The notes under the pieces: model-generated
Seen by the model: the letters and a program-made list of their open reading frames with translations, nothing else
Database searches by the model: none
Told to the model about the DNA's origin: nothing
Part shown: positions 45,590 through 53,518 of the stretch, piece after piece
Layout: every line of letters starts with the position of its first letter
Numbering within the stretch: the stretch's first letter is position 1
Assembly (NCBI GenBank): GCA_020636075.1
Contig: JACJYO010000007.1
Location: 124,001 to 188,000 of the forward strand
Direction of reading: 5' to 3'
From: Lewinellaceae bacterium
GTDB lineage: Bacteria > Bacteroidota > Bacteroidia > Chitinophagales > Saprospiraceae
DNA: 64,000 nt
Made by a program: the position numbers and the translations under genes

Positions 45590-46291
45590 TTATTTTGTAC
45601 TGACCGGTGGGAAGAAAATCTTGGTTCCGGGTTCGAGTTTTCGAAAGGTTTTCATGCGATTTGCTGCCGCAACGGCAATGTAGAAATCGGGCGTCCTGTA
45701 ATAGCGATACGTGACAAATGGCAGCTGTTCGTCATCGAGCTGAACGATGTATTGGTGAGTGACATCGGGTGATGAAAAGTTGCGGGCGGCTTTGTTCAGT
45801 TCCGTATCTTTTGTTTCCTGGAAATTTGCCTTGACTTTCGCCCGCAGCGGAACACCTTCCCGGTCGAACAGCGTATACGTTACTTCGGAAGACATCAGGT
45901 TGCAGCTGCTGATGAATGTGCCGTATTGGACGATCAGCCGCTGTGGCCGGTGCATGTCGGATTTGGGAATGGTGGTCAGGCTTCGAAACAAGGCGATATG
46001 CTGGATCACGGGTATGCGCAAGGGCGTGAACAGTCCGGAAGAGTCTATGGTAAACTCAATGCTGAACTCCCGGGGTTTGATGCCTTTGTACTGCGGATCG
46101 TTACCGGCCTGCCCTTGTTCTTGTTTCTGTTCGAAATCCAGTTCTTCCTTGATGGAAAAACTTTGCGGGTTGTACTGCAATATCATCGGCGCACCCGTCG
46201 GAATATCGCCATCGTCTCCAACCGGAGTGATGGTGAGAAAAAAGCCGTTGTTTGAAACAAGGCCGCCTGTCAGGTCAGAAATTGTGGCCAT
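45590..46291 (-). CDS. CIS tube/baseplate adaptor with LysM-like C-terminus (Afp7-like), cluster 2
   Basis: A 233-aa Afp7-type protein: APMILQYNPQSFSIKEELDF, YKGIKPREFSIEFTIDSSGL, QRLIVQYGTFISSCNLMSSE, then a LysM-like end (DEQLPFVTYRYYRTPDFYIA). It sits 2 bp after the DUF5908 gene and 3 bp before the spike. It should join tube and hub. Confidence 0.88.
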   Translation of the reverse strand: MATISDLTGGLVSNNGFFLTITPVGDDGDIPTGAPMILQYNPQSFSIKEELDFEQKQEQGQAGNDPQYKGIKPREFSIEFTIDSSGLFTPLRIPVIQHIALFRSLTTIPKSDMHRPQRLIVQYGTFISSCNLMSSEVTYTLFDREGVPLRAKVKANFQETKDTELNKAARNFSSPDVTHQYIVQLDDEQLPFVTYRYYRTPDFYIAVAAANRMKTFRKLEPGTKIFFPPVSTK

Positions 46292-46293
46292 AG

Positions 46294-46470
46294 TTAGCGT
46301 TCATTTTTCATGCGAAGAATTTTGAGTACCTGCGCGACGGCCTCCCGAATGAGTTGGTCGCGGTTGATCGCCTCGTGCATTTTCACGGGTTTGCCGTCTG
46401 AGGGCTTTGCTTCCTGCGTCGGTTCGACAATATTGGCTCTGATGACAATTTCATTGATGTGGACCGGCAT
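46294..46470 (-). CDS. small DUF5908 protein, cluster 2
   Basis: A 58-aa protein, MPVHINEIVIRANIVEPTQE ... VLKILRMKNER. The ATG at 46470 is chosen over an upstream one at 46509 because it aligns with the cluster 1 copy and avoids overlap with the tube gene. A predicted helix closes the protein. The family's role is unknown; its place in the operon is constant. Confidence 0.85.
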   Translation of the reverse strand: MPVHINEIVIRANIVEPTQEAKPSDGKPVKMHEAINRDQLIREAVAQVLKILRMKNER

Positions 46471-46474
46471 ACGC

Positions 46475-46948
46475 TTAAAGTCGTTTAAAGGAGTGATAGC
46501 CAAATTCAAAGGTTTCCGTCACGAATTTGCTTTCCTGCGCATTGAAGGGCGCTAAGTTCCATTTGAGCGGAAATGCCTGCTGTACCTGCCACTGGATCAA
46601 GATGTCGCCCTTATGATTCATCAGCGTGATCAATACATCCGTTTGGGCTTCCGTTGGCTGCGGCGCTCCCGGATTGGTGAAATAGCTCTGAATAGCATCT
46701 TCCATCCATTTTGCCAGTTTGGAGTCCGCATACATCGAGCGTTTCAACATCAGGTTGGGATAGCGCAGCCCTTTGGGTAGCCGGATTTTATAATCATTGG
46801 CGCCACCGGCAGGCAAATCCTCCACCTCCAACTCCCAGGAGAGTCCGCTGACTTCCTGAAAATACTGCTCGGTAAGCCCGGCAATGCCCGTGAATTCCAC
46901 TTTGAAATAGAATGCCGGCAATAAAATGTCGTCGTTGGTCAGTGCCAT
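46475..46948 (-). CDS. inner tube protein 2 (gp19-like, Afp5-like), cluster 2
   Basis: A 157-aa gp19-like tube protein: FYFKVEFTGIAGLTEQYFQE, VSGLSWELEVEDLPAGGAND, YPNLMLKRSMYADSKLAKWM, ending ESKFVTETFEFGYHSFKRL. It is the second of two tube genes, probably the ring adjoining the hub. Confidence 0.9.
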   Translation of the reverse strand: MALTNDDILLPAFYFKVEFTGIAGLTEQYFQEVSGLSWELEVEDLPAGGANDYKIRLPKGLRYPNLMLKRSMYADSKLAKWMEDAIQSYFTNPGAPQPTEAQTDVLITLMNHKGDILIQWQVQQAFPLKWNLAPFNAQESKFVTETFEFGYHSFKRL

Positions 46949-46990
46949 CGTATTGGAAATAGCTGGTTTACAGGTAGAGGAAAAGTGCGC

Positions 46991-47425
46991 TTAGCCTAAT
47001 TCCAACGTGATCTTCTCACAGGCTATTTCCATGGATTCGATGGCGATTTCATTGCCGCTGGCTTTCAGCGCGGGACCTTCAATTTTGGTCGGGAATGCCT
47101 TGGAAACATTCCAGATCATGACGGGCTCGCTGTTTTCATTGTTCAGGGTTACTTGCAGGTCTACCCGGGCGGATTCTTCCCAGTTGTAATTGTTCATCCA
47201 GGTGAACAGGTCGTTGTTGCCCTGAACAATGCCGCGTTTGAACATGATGTTGTTGTACTTTTTTAAACCGGGCTTTTTGATCGGCGCGGGTTCCTTGTGT
47301 TCCCCGTGCCGGTATTCGATCACCTGGATTTCCTGGTTCAGGCCTGTGACTTCCGAAAAGCCCATCTCACCCGTGAACTTGTCGGATTTGACGGCGAAGA
47401 AAAAAACTGGAGCTGGATAAGGCAT
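46991..47425 (-). CDS. inner tube protein 1 (gp19-like, Afp1-like major tube), cluster 2
   Basis: A 144-aa tube protein: APVFFFAVKSDKFTGEMGFS, EVTGLNQEIQVIEYRHGEHK, NNIMFKRGIVQGNNDLFTWM, ending NEIAIESMEIACEKITLELG. It follows the sheath gene by 53 bp and should be the major inner tube of the cluster 2 particle. Confidence 0.92.
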   Translation of the reverse strand: MPYPAPVFFFAVKSDKFTGEMGFSEVTGLNQEIQVIEYRHGEHKEPAPIKKPGLKKYNNIMFKRGIVQGNNDLFTWMNNYNWEESARVDLQVTLNNENSEPVMIWNVSKAFPTKIEGPALKASGNEIAIESMEIACEKITLELG

Positions 47426-47478
47426 GGCTTATTTTTATTTTGTGATGGTCAAAAATGGTGTGTTCGATTTGGGGTAGC

Positions 47479-49164
47479 TTAGGAAAGTTGCTCCGGCAAA
47501 AACTGCTCAATCCGCAAAATGATAAACTCTGCCGGGCGTACGACCGCCATACCAATTTCCACGATCATCTTGCCGTTGAGCACATCCTCTTTGCTCATGG
47601 TAATGCCCAGGCCGATGCGCACGAAAAAGCTGTCTTCGGCTTTGGCGCCGAGCAGGGCCCCTTGTTGCCATTTTTGCGTGAGGTAGTTGCTAATGCCACC
47701 CTTCACCAGGCCCCAGGTGGTGGGGTTGTTGGGCTCAAACAGGTAGGCTTTCATGGCGTTTTTGATCGATTTTTCAGCGATCGAGATAAAACGCCGGACG
47801 CTGATATAGCGGAAGTCGCTGCTGCTGCCGCGCAGGGTGCGGCCACCCATTACCCGCGTGCCAAAACCCGGCAGGGTGCGGATGGCGCAGATGGAACGGC
47901 CATTGAGCGGGTTGATGTTCAGGTCTTCGTGGAAAGTGTCGGTAATGAATTTATGTGGGCGTTTGATTTCGTTTACGCCGACATTGGCAGGTGCCTTCCA
48001 AACTCCGCGGGCATCGTCAGTTTTGACATAAATTCCAGCCATTGCTGCTGATGGGGGCAGTACGACAAGTGGCGCGTTTGCTTTTATTTTATCATTTAAT
48101 ACCTTATAAAGTAATACCTGTTCTTCTGTAGTTAGTGCTGGTGTTGTTGCCGGTGTTGCTGCTGGTGTTGCTGCTGGTGTTGTTGCTGGTGTTGTTGCCG
48201 GTGTTGCTGCTGGTGCTGTTGCCGGTGTTGTTGCTGGTGTTGCTGGTGTTGCTGGTGTTGCTGCGGGTGGTGCTGCTTCTGCTCTTTTATCGCCAGCAGC
48301 TTTGGCTGCAGCTACCAAGTCCGTAAAAGGAATTTTGGTTTTTCCGGGAATCTGTACCTCAGTAGTCAATCCATTTATAAAACCATCCTCGATCTCAAGG
48401 CGATAGTTTGTGACCAGATAAGGGTAATAAAAAGCCGTGAACTCCCCATCCCGTTCTATCGACAAGCTTGAAAACTCGCTGTCGTCAAAAGCTTTTATGT
48501 CATCTTCGGCTTTTATTGTTATCTCCTCTTCTTTCTTTTTTCCTTTATTTACCTCTTTGTCCCATTCTATGACATCTAAAATGAAAAACTTCTCCAGTTT
48601 CTGCTTTTGGAGTATTTCAGTGATCGTGCCGCTTACAATGCTTTTTATTTCTGAATAATCATATTCCGCGGATGTATTTGTAGCTGGATTTTCTGGTTTG
48701 AATGTGGCCAGTTTTACAAGGTCTGGAATAACCAACAAAGTAACTTCTTCGATTTCCAGGGACCTTTTAAGTGCTTCTTCAACTTTCTTTTTAAAATTAG
48801 TGGAATCGAAACTGTCCGGGTATTTGCCACAAGAAATAATGAAACACTTTGCTCCACCATTTTTAAAATAGTGCCGTATTGCATAGTGTAGCATATAATC
48901 TGGTACAATAGTTTCAGGCGTTACGTTGACTTGCCTTGTTGTATTGTCATATTCAACTGAAATACCTCCTTGTGGATATGCGCCGCCAAACGTTGCCTCA
49001 AAACCCTCCAAGGAGTTAATTTGAACAGGTTCCTCAGGGGCAGCTTCCGGGACTTTTTGTGTGAAACCAATAAATACCGGGATAGCAGATTCGACCTCCA
49101 GTATTGAAACGGGAAAAGACGTTTTTTCCTCGATATACACATCGGGTCTTCTGTAGTCAGCCAT
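47479..49164 (-). CDS. contractile sheath protein (Afp2-4-like) with PAT-repeat linker, cluster 2
   Basis: A 561-aa sheath. The N-terminal domain reads YRRPDVYIEEKTSFPVSILE and VESAIPVFIGFTQ. The C-terminal sheath domain begins near residue 425 (TRVMGGRTLRGSSSDFRYIS) and ends MIVEIGMAVVRPAEFIILRI. Between them, at about residues 292-342, lies a low-complexity linker made of PAT/PAAT units (DNA 48135-48290), followed by VWKAPANVG as in cluster 1. The region 48430-49000 is AT-richer than the rest of the gene. Only one sheath gene exists per cluster, so the particle should have a uniform sheath. Confidence 0.93.
   Translation of the reverse strand: MADYRRPDVYIEEKTSFPVSILEVESAIPVFIGFTQKVPEAAPEEPVQINSLEGFEATFGGAYPQGGISVEYDNTTRQVNVTPETIVPDYMLHYAIRHYFKNGGAKCFIISCGKYPDSFDSTNFKKKVEEALKRSLEIEEVTLLVIPDLVKLATFKPENPATNTSAEYDYSEIKSIVSGTITEILQKQKLEKFFILDVIEWDKEVNKGKKKEEEITIKAEDDIKAFDDSEFSSLSIERDGEFTAFYYPYLVTNYRLEIEDGFINGLTTEVQIPGKTKIPFTDLVAAAKAAGDKRAEAAPPAATPATPATPATTPATAPAATPATTPATTPAATPAATPATTPALTTEEQVLLYKVLNDKIKANAPLVVLPPSAAMAGIYVKTDDARGVWKAPANVGVNEIKRPHKFITDTFHEDLNINPLNGRSICAIRTLPGFGTRVMGGRTLRGSSSDFRYISVRRFISIAEKSIKNAMKAYLFEPNNPTTWGLVKGGISNYLTQKWQQGALLGAKAEDSFFVRIGLGITMSKEDVLNGKMIVEIGMAVVRPAEFIILRIEQFLPEQLS
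48130..48290 (-). repeat. in-frame tandem repeat coding for the PAT-rich sheath linker
   Basis: Short units of 9-15 bp (plus-strand GCTGGTGTT and GCCGGTGTT words) are repeated about a dozen times without breaking the reading frame. All units are multiples of three, so gain or loss changes linker length but not frame. Confidence 0.85.
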
Positions 49165-49175
49165 AGCGTAAAAAT

Positions 49176-50318
49176 TTATAAGTGAAGAGATATGGATGCG
49201 ATCAATTGGTTGGTTTGTGGATCCGTACGCAATGAATCCGGTACGGGCTTGGGCAGGGGGGCGCGGTGTTTCAGGTCGTCGTTGAGCTTATAGTCCAGCC
49301 CTATTATGCGCTGAGTGCCCTCTTGCCAGTCGAGGGGCTGTTGTGCGGTTACGATGAATTGCCGGTTATCGGTTTCCTGTTCGAGATTGAAAGTTTCACC
49401 GGCCACGCTTGAACTGATTTTCAGTTCACTCACCACCCCCCGGAGAATTCCCAGAGGCAGCATATCGGTTTCGTTCAGGTGTTTGAATACAATTTGATAT
49501 TTCCAGATCGAGCGCCGCGTCGCAAAACCTGTTTCATACGTCGGCGCTGTATTTCGCAAACCACCGTCGGCGTTTTGCCACCGGTAGTTGTCGGTAGCCG
49601 GGTCATTCCAATACAACTCGATAACTGCCAGCGGTGTGTTGCCTGTATTTCCTGCGTTCAGGTAATAAAATGTTTGCAGTTCGCCCCCTTTTACCCAAAG
49701 GGTATAGAGCCCGCTCACGGCGTTTTGCAGATCAAATACGGCCTGGTTGGCATTTCCGGAAGGAACCACCCTGGTGGCCTCGCGCTCCGCAGTGCTGTTT
49801 TTTAATTTTAACAGCGCTTCAGTCCGGTCGAGCGGCCCATTGTGGACAAACTGGAAGGTCGGCGCAGTGTGCAATGACACGAGGTCCTGTTGCCAATCCA
49901 CAACGCCGGCGCCTTTCGTCAGGTGCAGCGCATCGGCAGCCGCTGCGGCATCACCGGTGGCATTGGTCAGGTACAGGCAAGTTGCGGGCGCCGGCGTTAG
50001 GGGTGCATCGCTCAGGAGCCGATAGCTGGGGTTCCGTTCGGTCACTATGAAAACCCACTTCCCGGTATCGTTAAGCGGCCGGGCCAGGCGCTCCAGGTTG
50101 TCGGCGCCCTTTTCCACTTCGCCGTAAATACTGATGCTGTTGGCGCGGTTGGACGTGATGCGCAGGGCATGGCGCCGGAACAATTTGTCCGTTTCCGCGG
50201 CAGGGAAAATATGCAAATCCGAAACGGGACGAACTACCGGCCGGGCGCAGTACCCGTTGTCGAAATAGGCGTGCTGAAAATTGACATCGCACAATCGCCG
50301 GTATTTGAATGTTCCCAT
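49176..50318 (-). CDS. hypothetical 380-aa protein between cap and sheath, cluster 2 only
   Basis: I cannot name this protein. It begins MGTFKYRRLCDVNFQHAYFD and is beta-rich almost throughout (HALRITSNRANSISIYGEVE, TGKWVFIVTERNPSYRLLSD, VSGLYTLWVKGGELQTFYYL, AVIELYWNDP). The C-terminal third has alternating strands (LGILRGVVSELKISSSVAGE). It has no signal peptide or membrane segment. It lies 24 bp after the DUF4255 gene and 11 bp before the sheath, so it is operonic. Cluster 1 has no counterpart. A collar, cap-associated or outer decoration protein fits the position; that is inference. Confidence 0.75.
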   Translation of the reverse strand: MGTFKYRRLCDVNFQHAYFDNGYCARPVVRPVSDLHIFPAAETDKLFRRHALRITSNRANSISIYGEVEKGADNLERLARPLNDTGKWVFIVTERNPSYRLLSDAPLTPAPATCLYLTNATGDAAAAADALHLTKGAGVVDWQQDLVSLHTAPTFQFVHNGPLDRTEALLKLKNSTAEREATRVVPSGNANQAVFDLQNAVSGLYTLWVKGGELQTFYYLNAGNTGNTPLAVIELYWNDPATDNYRWQNADGGLRNTAPTYETGFATRRSIWKYQIVFKHLNETDMLPLGILRGVVSELKISSSVAGETFNLEQETDNRQFIVTAQQPLDWQEGTQRIIGLDYKLNDDLKHRAPLPKPVPDSLRTDPQTNQLIASISLHL

Positions 50319-50342
50319 TGGTCGAGGTTTTTGATCGGTTGG

Positions 50343-50960
50343 TTAAATCGGGTTTTCCCGGCTGGCGCCTTCGAGTATTGGTGCGGATTCTTGTTCGGTT
50401 TCCTGGTCGAAAACAATCAGGAGCCGGAGTTTGTACAATAAACTGGGGGTGTACTTTGCTCCGAGTGATGACCAGATGTAACTCTGTTGTTCGTAGGTTA
50501 TCGTAAACAATTGCGCCGTTATCTCGGAAAGCAACTGGGTAGGATTTAGCTGCGGATTCGAAACAGATTCGTTTAGATTGGGATATTGAGCAGACCGGAA
50601 AACGTTATAATGTTGAAAGAATGTAGCAACGAATGAAAGATCGCGCAAGGCGGTAGGGTAGTCGTCATTTACACCGCTGAATAACACATAAGCATTTAAC
50701 CGGATCGGTGGCTGAAACACCTGAATTCGACCTCCGTTTCGAGCATGCTGATACACCGGTTGTTTGTTTTCAAGGCGCTCTTCCTCCAGGTGTGTGAGGG
50801 TCATGTAAATGTTGGCGGGGTCGGTCTGAAGACTGCCATCGCGCTTTACCAAACCTGTCAGCAAAACAAGATCGCTTACCGCTGAATAGGCGTCGCCTCC
50901 CCGGCGGCGCATGAAACTTTCTAACTCAGACTTGATAAATTGGAGGGCCGTCTTTATCAT
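50343..50960 (-). CDS. DUF4255 tail-terminator/cap protein (Afp16/Pvc16-like), cluster 2
   Basis: A 205-aa DUF4255 protein, first gene of cluster 2: MIKTALQFIKSELESFMRRR, IRLNAYVLFSGVNDDYPTAL, RDLSFVATFFQHYNVFRS, FTITYEQQSYIWSSLGAKYT, SLLYKLRLLIVFDQE. It should terminate tube and sheath at the distal end. It starts about 20 nt downstream of a TAnnTTTG box and is divergent from the decarboxylase gene at 51180. Confidence 0.92.
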   Translation of the reverse strand: MIKTALQFIKSELESFMRRRGGDAYSAVSDLVLLTGLVKRDGSLQTDPANIYMTLTHLEEERLENKQPVYQHARNGGRIQVFQPPIRLNAYVLFSGVNDDYPTALRDLSFVATFFQHYNVFRSAQYPNLNESVSNPQLNPTQLLSEITAQLFTITYEQQSYIWSSLGAKYTPSLLYKLRLLIVFDQETEQESAPILEGASRENPI

Positions 50961-50986
50961 GGATTTGGGTGCTTAGTTGTGGATTC

Positions 50987-50994
50987 CAAAATTA
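50987..50994 (-). promoter_or_regulatory. candidate -7 box of the cluster 2 promoter
   Basis: TAATTTTG on the minus strand fits TAnnTTTG and would start transcription near 50981, about 20 nt before the cap gene. No good -33 TTTG lies at the right distance, so the promoter is weak or needs an activator. Confidence 0.4.
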
Positions 50995-51140
50995 CCGGCC
51001 GGTATCCGGGCTGCGTTCATGGGAAACCACTGTTATGGAAAAATCCATGAAAACATGGAGTCCTGAATATGCCATTGCTGGTTGGATCGGTATACATTTT
51101 GCCGTTGTTCAACTTATGAGTCTTTTTAAGGGCACATACC

Positions 51141-51148
51141 TATCTTTG
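51141..51148 (+). promoter_or_regulatory. candidate -7 box of the decarboxylase/dehydratase promoter
   Basis: TATCTTTG fits TAnnTTTG and would start transcription near 51155, 25 nt before the ATG at 51180. The -33 element is not clear. This segment is also recognisable, in mutated form, upstream of the decayed copy at 23054. Confidence 0.45.
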
Positions 51149-51179
51149 CGCCGCAATCCAACATTTTACCAGCACCTCT

Positions 51180-52136
51180 ATGACAAAAAAACGCGTACTC
51201 ATCACCGGCGCCGCCGGCTTCATTGGCTCGCACCTCTGCGACCGCTTTCTCGCCGAAGGTTACCGGGTTATCGGCATGGATAACCTGTTAACCGGCAGCC
51301 TGGATAATATTGAGCACCTTTTCCCGGAAAAGGATTTCGAGTATTATCACCACGATATCACCAAGTTTATTCACATCCCTGGTGAGCTGGATTATATCCT
51401 GCATTTTGCCTCGCCGGCCAGTCCGATCGACTACCTGCAAATGCCCATTCAAACACTGAAAGTGGGTGCGCACGGTACGCACAATTGCCTGGGCCTGGCC
51501 AAGGAAAAAAATGCACGGATCCTCGTCGCATCCACCTCCGAAGTGTACGGCGACCCGTTGGTGCACCCGCAAACCGAAGAGTATTGGGGCAATGTAAACC
51601 CCGTTGGTCCGCGCGGCGTGTACGATGAGGCCAAGCGCTTCCTCGAAGCCATCACCATGGCTTACCACACTTATCATCAGGTGGATACCCGCATCATCCG
51701 CATTTTCAACACATATGGTCCGCGCATGCGGGTGAACGACGGCCGTGTATTGCCCGCGTTCTTCAGCCAGGCCATTCGCGGCGAAGGTCTGACGGTTTTT
51801 GGCGACGGCTCGCAAACCCGCTCTTTTTGCTATGTCGACGATCTGGTTGAAGGAATCTACCGGCTGTTACTCAGCGATTATCATATGCCGGTCAACATGG
51901 GGAACCCGCAGGAAATTACTGTCCTTCAATTTGCCCACGAAGTGCTCGAACTGGTGCAAAATCCCAAGGCAAAAATCGAATACCGGCCCTTGCCCGTTGA
52001 TGATCCCAAGCAACGCCGGCCCGATATCACCAAAGCCCAAACCCTGCTCGGTTGGGAACCGAAATACAACCGCGAACAAGGCCTCAAATTGACCTATGAA
52101 TATTTTAAAAAAGTGGTGAAGCCGGTAGGGAGCTAA
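51180..52136 (+). CDS. UDP-glucuronate decarboxylase-type SDR enzyme (UDP-xylose synthase family)
   Basis: A 318-aa extended short-chain dehydrogenase. The NAD-binding motif ITGAAGFIGSH is at the N-terminus. HFASPASPIDYLQMPIQTLK and VGAHGTHNCLGLAK are the typical decarboxylase-subfamily blocks, and YDEAKR holds the catalytic YxxxK. RPDITKAQTLLGWEP closes the fold. It should convert UDP-glucuronate to UDP-xylose for surface polysaccharides. The length is normal for the short bacterial form. It is divergent from cluster 2, with a second sugar-nucleotide gene (52291) behind it. A decayed 5' copy lies beside cluster 1. Confidence 0.88.
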   Translation: MTKKRVLITGAAGFIGSHLCDRFLAEGYRVIGMDNLLTGSLDNIEHLFPEKDFEYYHHDITKFIHIPGELDYILHFASPASPIDYLQMPIQTLKVGAHGTHNCLGLAKEKNARILVASTSEVYGDPLVHPQTEEYWGNVNPVGPRGVYDEAKRFLEAITMAYHTYHQVDTRIIRIFNTYGPRMRVNDGRVLPAFFSQAIRGEGLTVFGDGSQTRSFCYVDDLVEGIYRLLLSDYHMPVNMGNPQEITVLQFAHEVLELVQNPKAKIEYRPLPVDDPKQRRPDITKAQTLLGWEPKYNREQGLKLTYEYFKKVVKPVGS

Positions 52137-52210
52137 TTGCGTAAAACAAGCGTTAGTTGTTTTGATATCACCCAACGAAATCCGATCTCCCAACTGCCCA
52201 ATGCTCTTCT

Positions 52211-52274
52211 CAGCCCACCGAATTCACTTCTTAGCCCACCGATTCACTTCTTAGCCCACCGATTCATCGGTGGG
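52211..52274 (+). promoter_or_regulatory. tandem repeat ending in a perfect hairpin just upstream of rfbB
   Basis: Three ~20-bp units (AGCCCACCGATTCACTTCTT type) are repeated at about 52212, 52233 and 52253. The last unit forms CCCACCGAT (52255-52263) and ATCGGTGGG (52266-52274), a perfect 9-bp palindrome only 16 nt before the ATG at 52291. It could act as a terminator-like or translation-modulating leader. Confidence 0.55.
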
Positions 52275-52290
52275 AGACCGAATAACGAAC

Positions 52291-53346
52291 ATGAGTAATA
52301 AACACACCATCCTGGTTACCGGCGGCGCCGGCTTCATCGGCTCGCACCTGGTGCGGCTGCTGGTACAAAAATATCCGGACTACCATATCGTCAATCTCGA
52401 TGCCCTCACCTATGCAGGTAACCTGGCCAATCTGACAGACATCGAAGAAGCACCCAACTACAGTTTTGAACGGGGCGACATTACCCAACAGGCCTTCATG
52501 CAAGACCTGTTCCGCAAATACGATTTCGACGGTGTAATTCACCTGGCCGCAGAAAGCCATGTCGACCGCTCCATTACCAACCCGCTGGAATTTGTCGAGA
52601 CAAATGTACTCGGCACAGTCAACCTGCTGAACGTAGCGAAGGAAGCCTGGAAGGGCCAGCCCGAGGGCAAACGTTTTTACCATGTGTCTACCGATGAGGT
52701 GTACGGCTCCTTGGGCGAGGAGGGCTTTTTTACGGAAGAAACACCCTACGATCCGCGTTCGCCCTATTCGGCCTCCAAGGCGTCAAGTGATCATTTTGTG
52801 CGGGCATATTTTCATACCTACCAGTTGCCTGTGGTGATTTCCAATTGCAGCAACAATTACGGGCCCTACCAATTTCCCGAAAAACTCATCCCCCTGATGA
52901 TCAACAATATCCGGGAAAACAGGCCGCTGCCGGTTTATGGCGACGGGAAGTATACCCGCGACTGGCTGTGGGTGAAAGACCACGCCGCTGCGATCGACCT
53001 GATCTATCATCAGGGCCAAACCGGCGAAACGTACAACATCGGCGGCAACAACGAGTGGAAGAATATTGACCTTGTGCACAAACTTTGCGACATCCTGGAC
53101 GAATTGCTGGGCCGCCCGACGGGTGCTTCCCGGCAACTTATCACTTTCGTACGCGACCGCCCCGGGCATGACCGCCGTTATGCGATCGATGCGTCCAAAA
53201 TACGTGACGAACTCGGCTGGGAACCTTCCATCCAATTTGAAGAAGGCTTCCGCCAAACGGCACAGTGGTACCTGGACAATGCCGGCTGGCTGCAAGGCGT
53301 ATTGTCTGGGGCTTACCGGGAATATTACGCCAAGCAATATTCTTGA
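52291..53346 (+). CDS. rfbB: dTDP-glucose 4,6-dehydratase
   Basis: A 351-aa RfbB: ILVTGGAGFIGSHLVRLLVQ at the N-terminus, ALTYAGNLANLTDIE, HLAAESHVDRSI, the YSASK active-site tyrosine/lysine, CSNNYGPYQFPEKLIPLMI, and RDWLWVKDHAAAIDLI near the end. It makes dTDP-4-keto-6-deoxyglucose for rhamnose and related sugars. The ATG at 52291 is used; an upstream GTG-like extension would run through the leader hairpin. No rfbA, C or D gene is adjacent. Confidence 0.93.
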   Translation: MSNKHTILVTGGAGFIGSHLVRLLVQKYPDYHIVNLDALTYAGNLANLTDIEEAPNYSFERGDITQQAFMQDLFRKYDFDGVIHLAAESHVDRSITNPLEFVETNVLGTVNLLNVAKEAWKGQPEGKRFYHVSTDEVYGSLGEEGFFTEETPYDPRSPYSASKASSDHFVRAYFHTYQLPVVISNCSNNYGPYQFPEKLIPLMINNIRENRPLPVYGDGKYTRDWLWVKDHAAAIDLIYHQGQTGETYNIGGNNEWKNIDLVHKLCDILDELLGRPTGASRQLITFVRDRPGHDRRYAIDASKIRDELGWEPSIQFEEGFRQTAQWYLDNAGWLQGVLSGAYREYYAKQYS

Positions 53347-53518
53347 GCAGGAGCAAGTGCTTTTGGGCTGATACGTTGATTTTAACTGGTAATTGGAACA
53401 ATTTGCCTTGGCTTAAAAGTTAGCTTTACGACTGGCCAGGCATTTTACAAATTGCCTCGTCTACGCTAAATTGGCGTACGTGAACCAACAGATCAACCCA
53501 TAAATAAATTTAGCTTCC

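Noticed and set aside
48135..48326. Open frame on the plus strand rich in Leu/Val (VLLPVLLLVLL) that looks like a membrane peptide
   Set aside because: It is the complement of the PAT-repeat linker in the sheath gene; composition is a by-product of the repeat.
1..50960. Reading the clusters as prophage or T6SS
   Set aside because: There are no capsid, terminase, portal or integrase genes and no TssJLM membrane-complex genes. The AAA+ ATPase, DUF4157, DUF5908 and DUF4255 genes are typical for eCIS.
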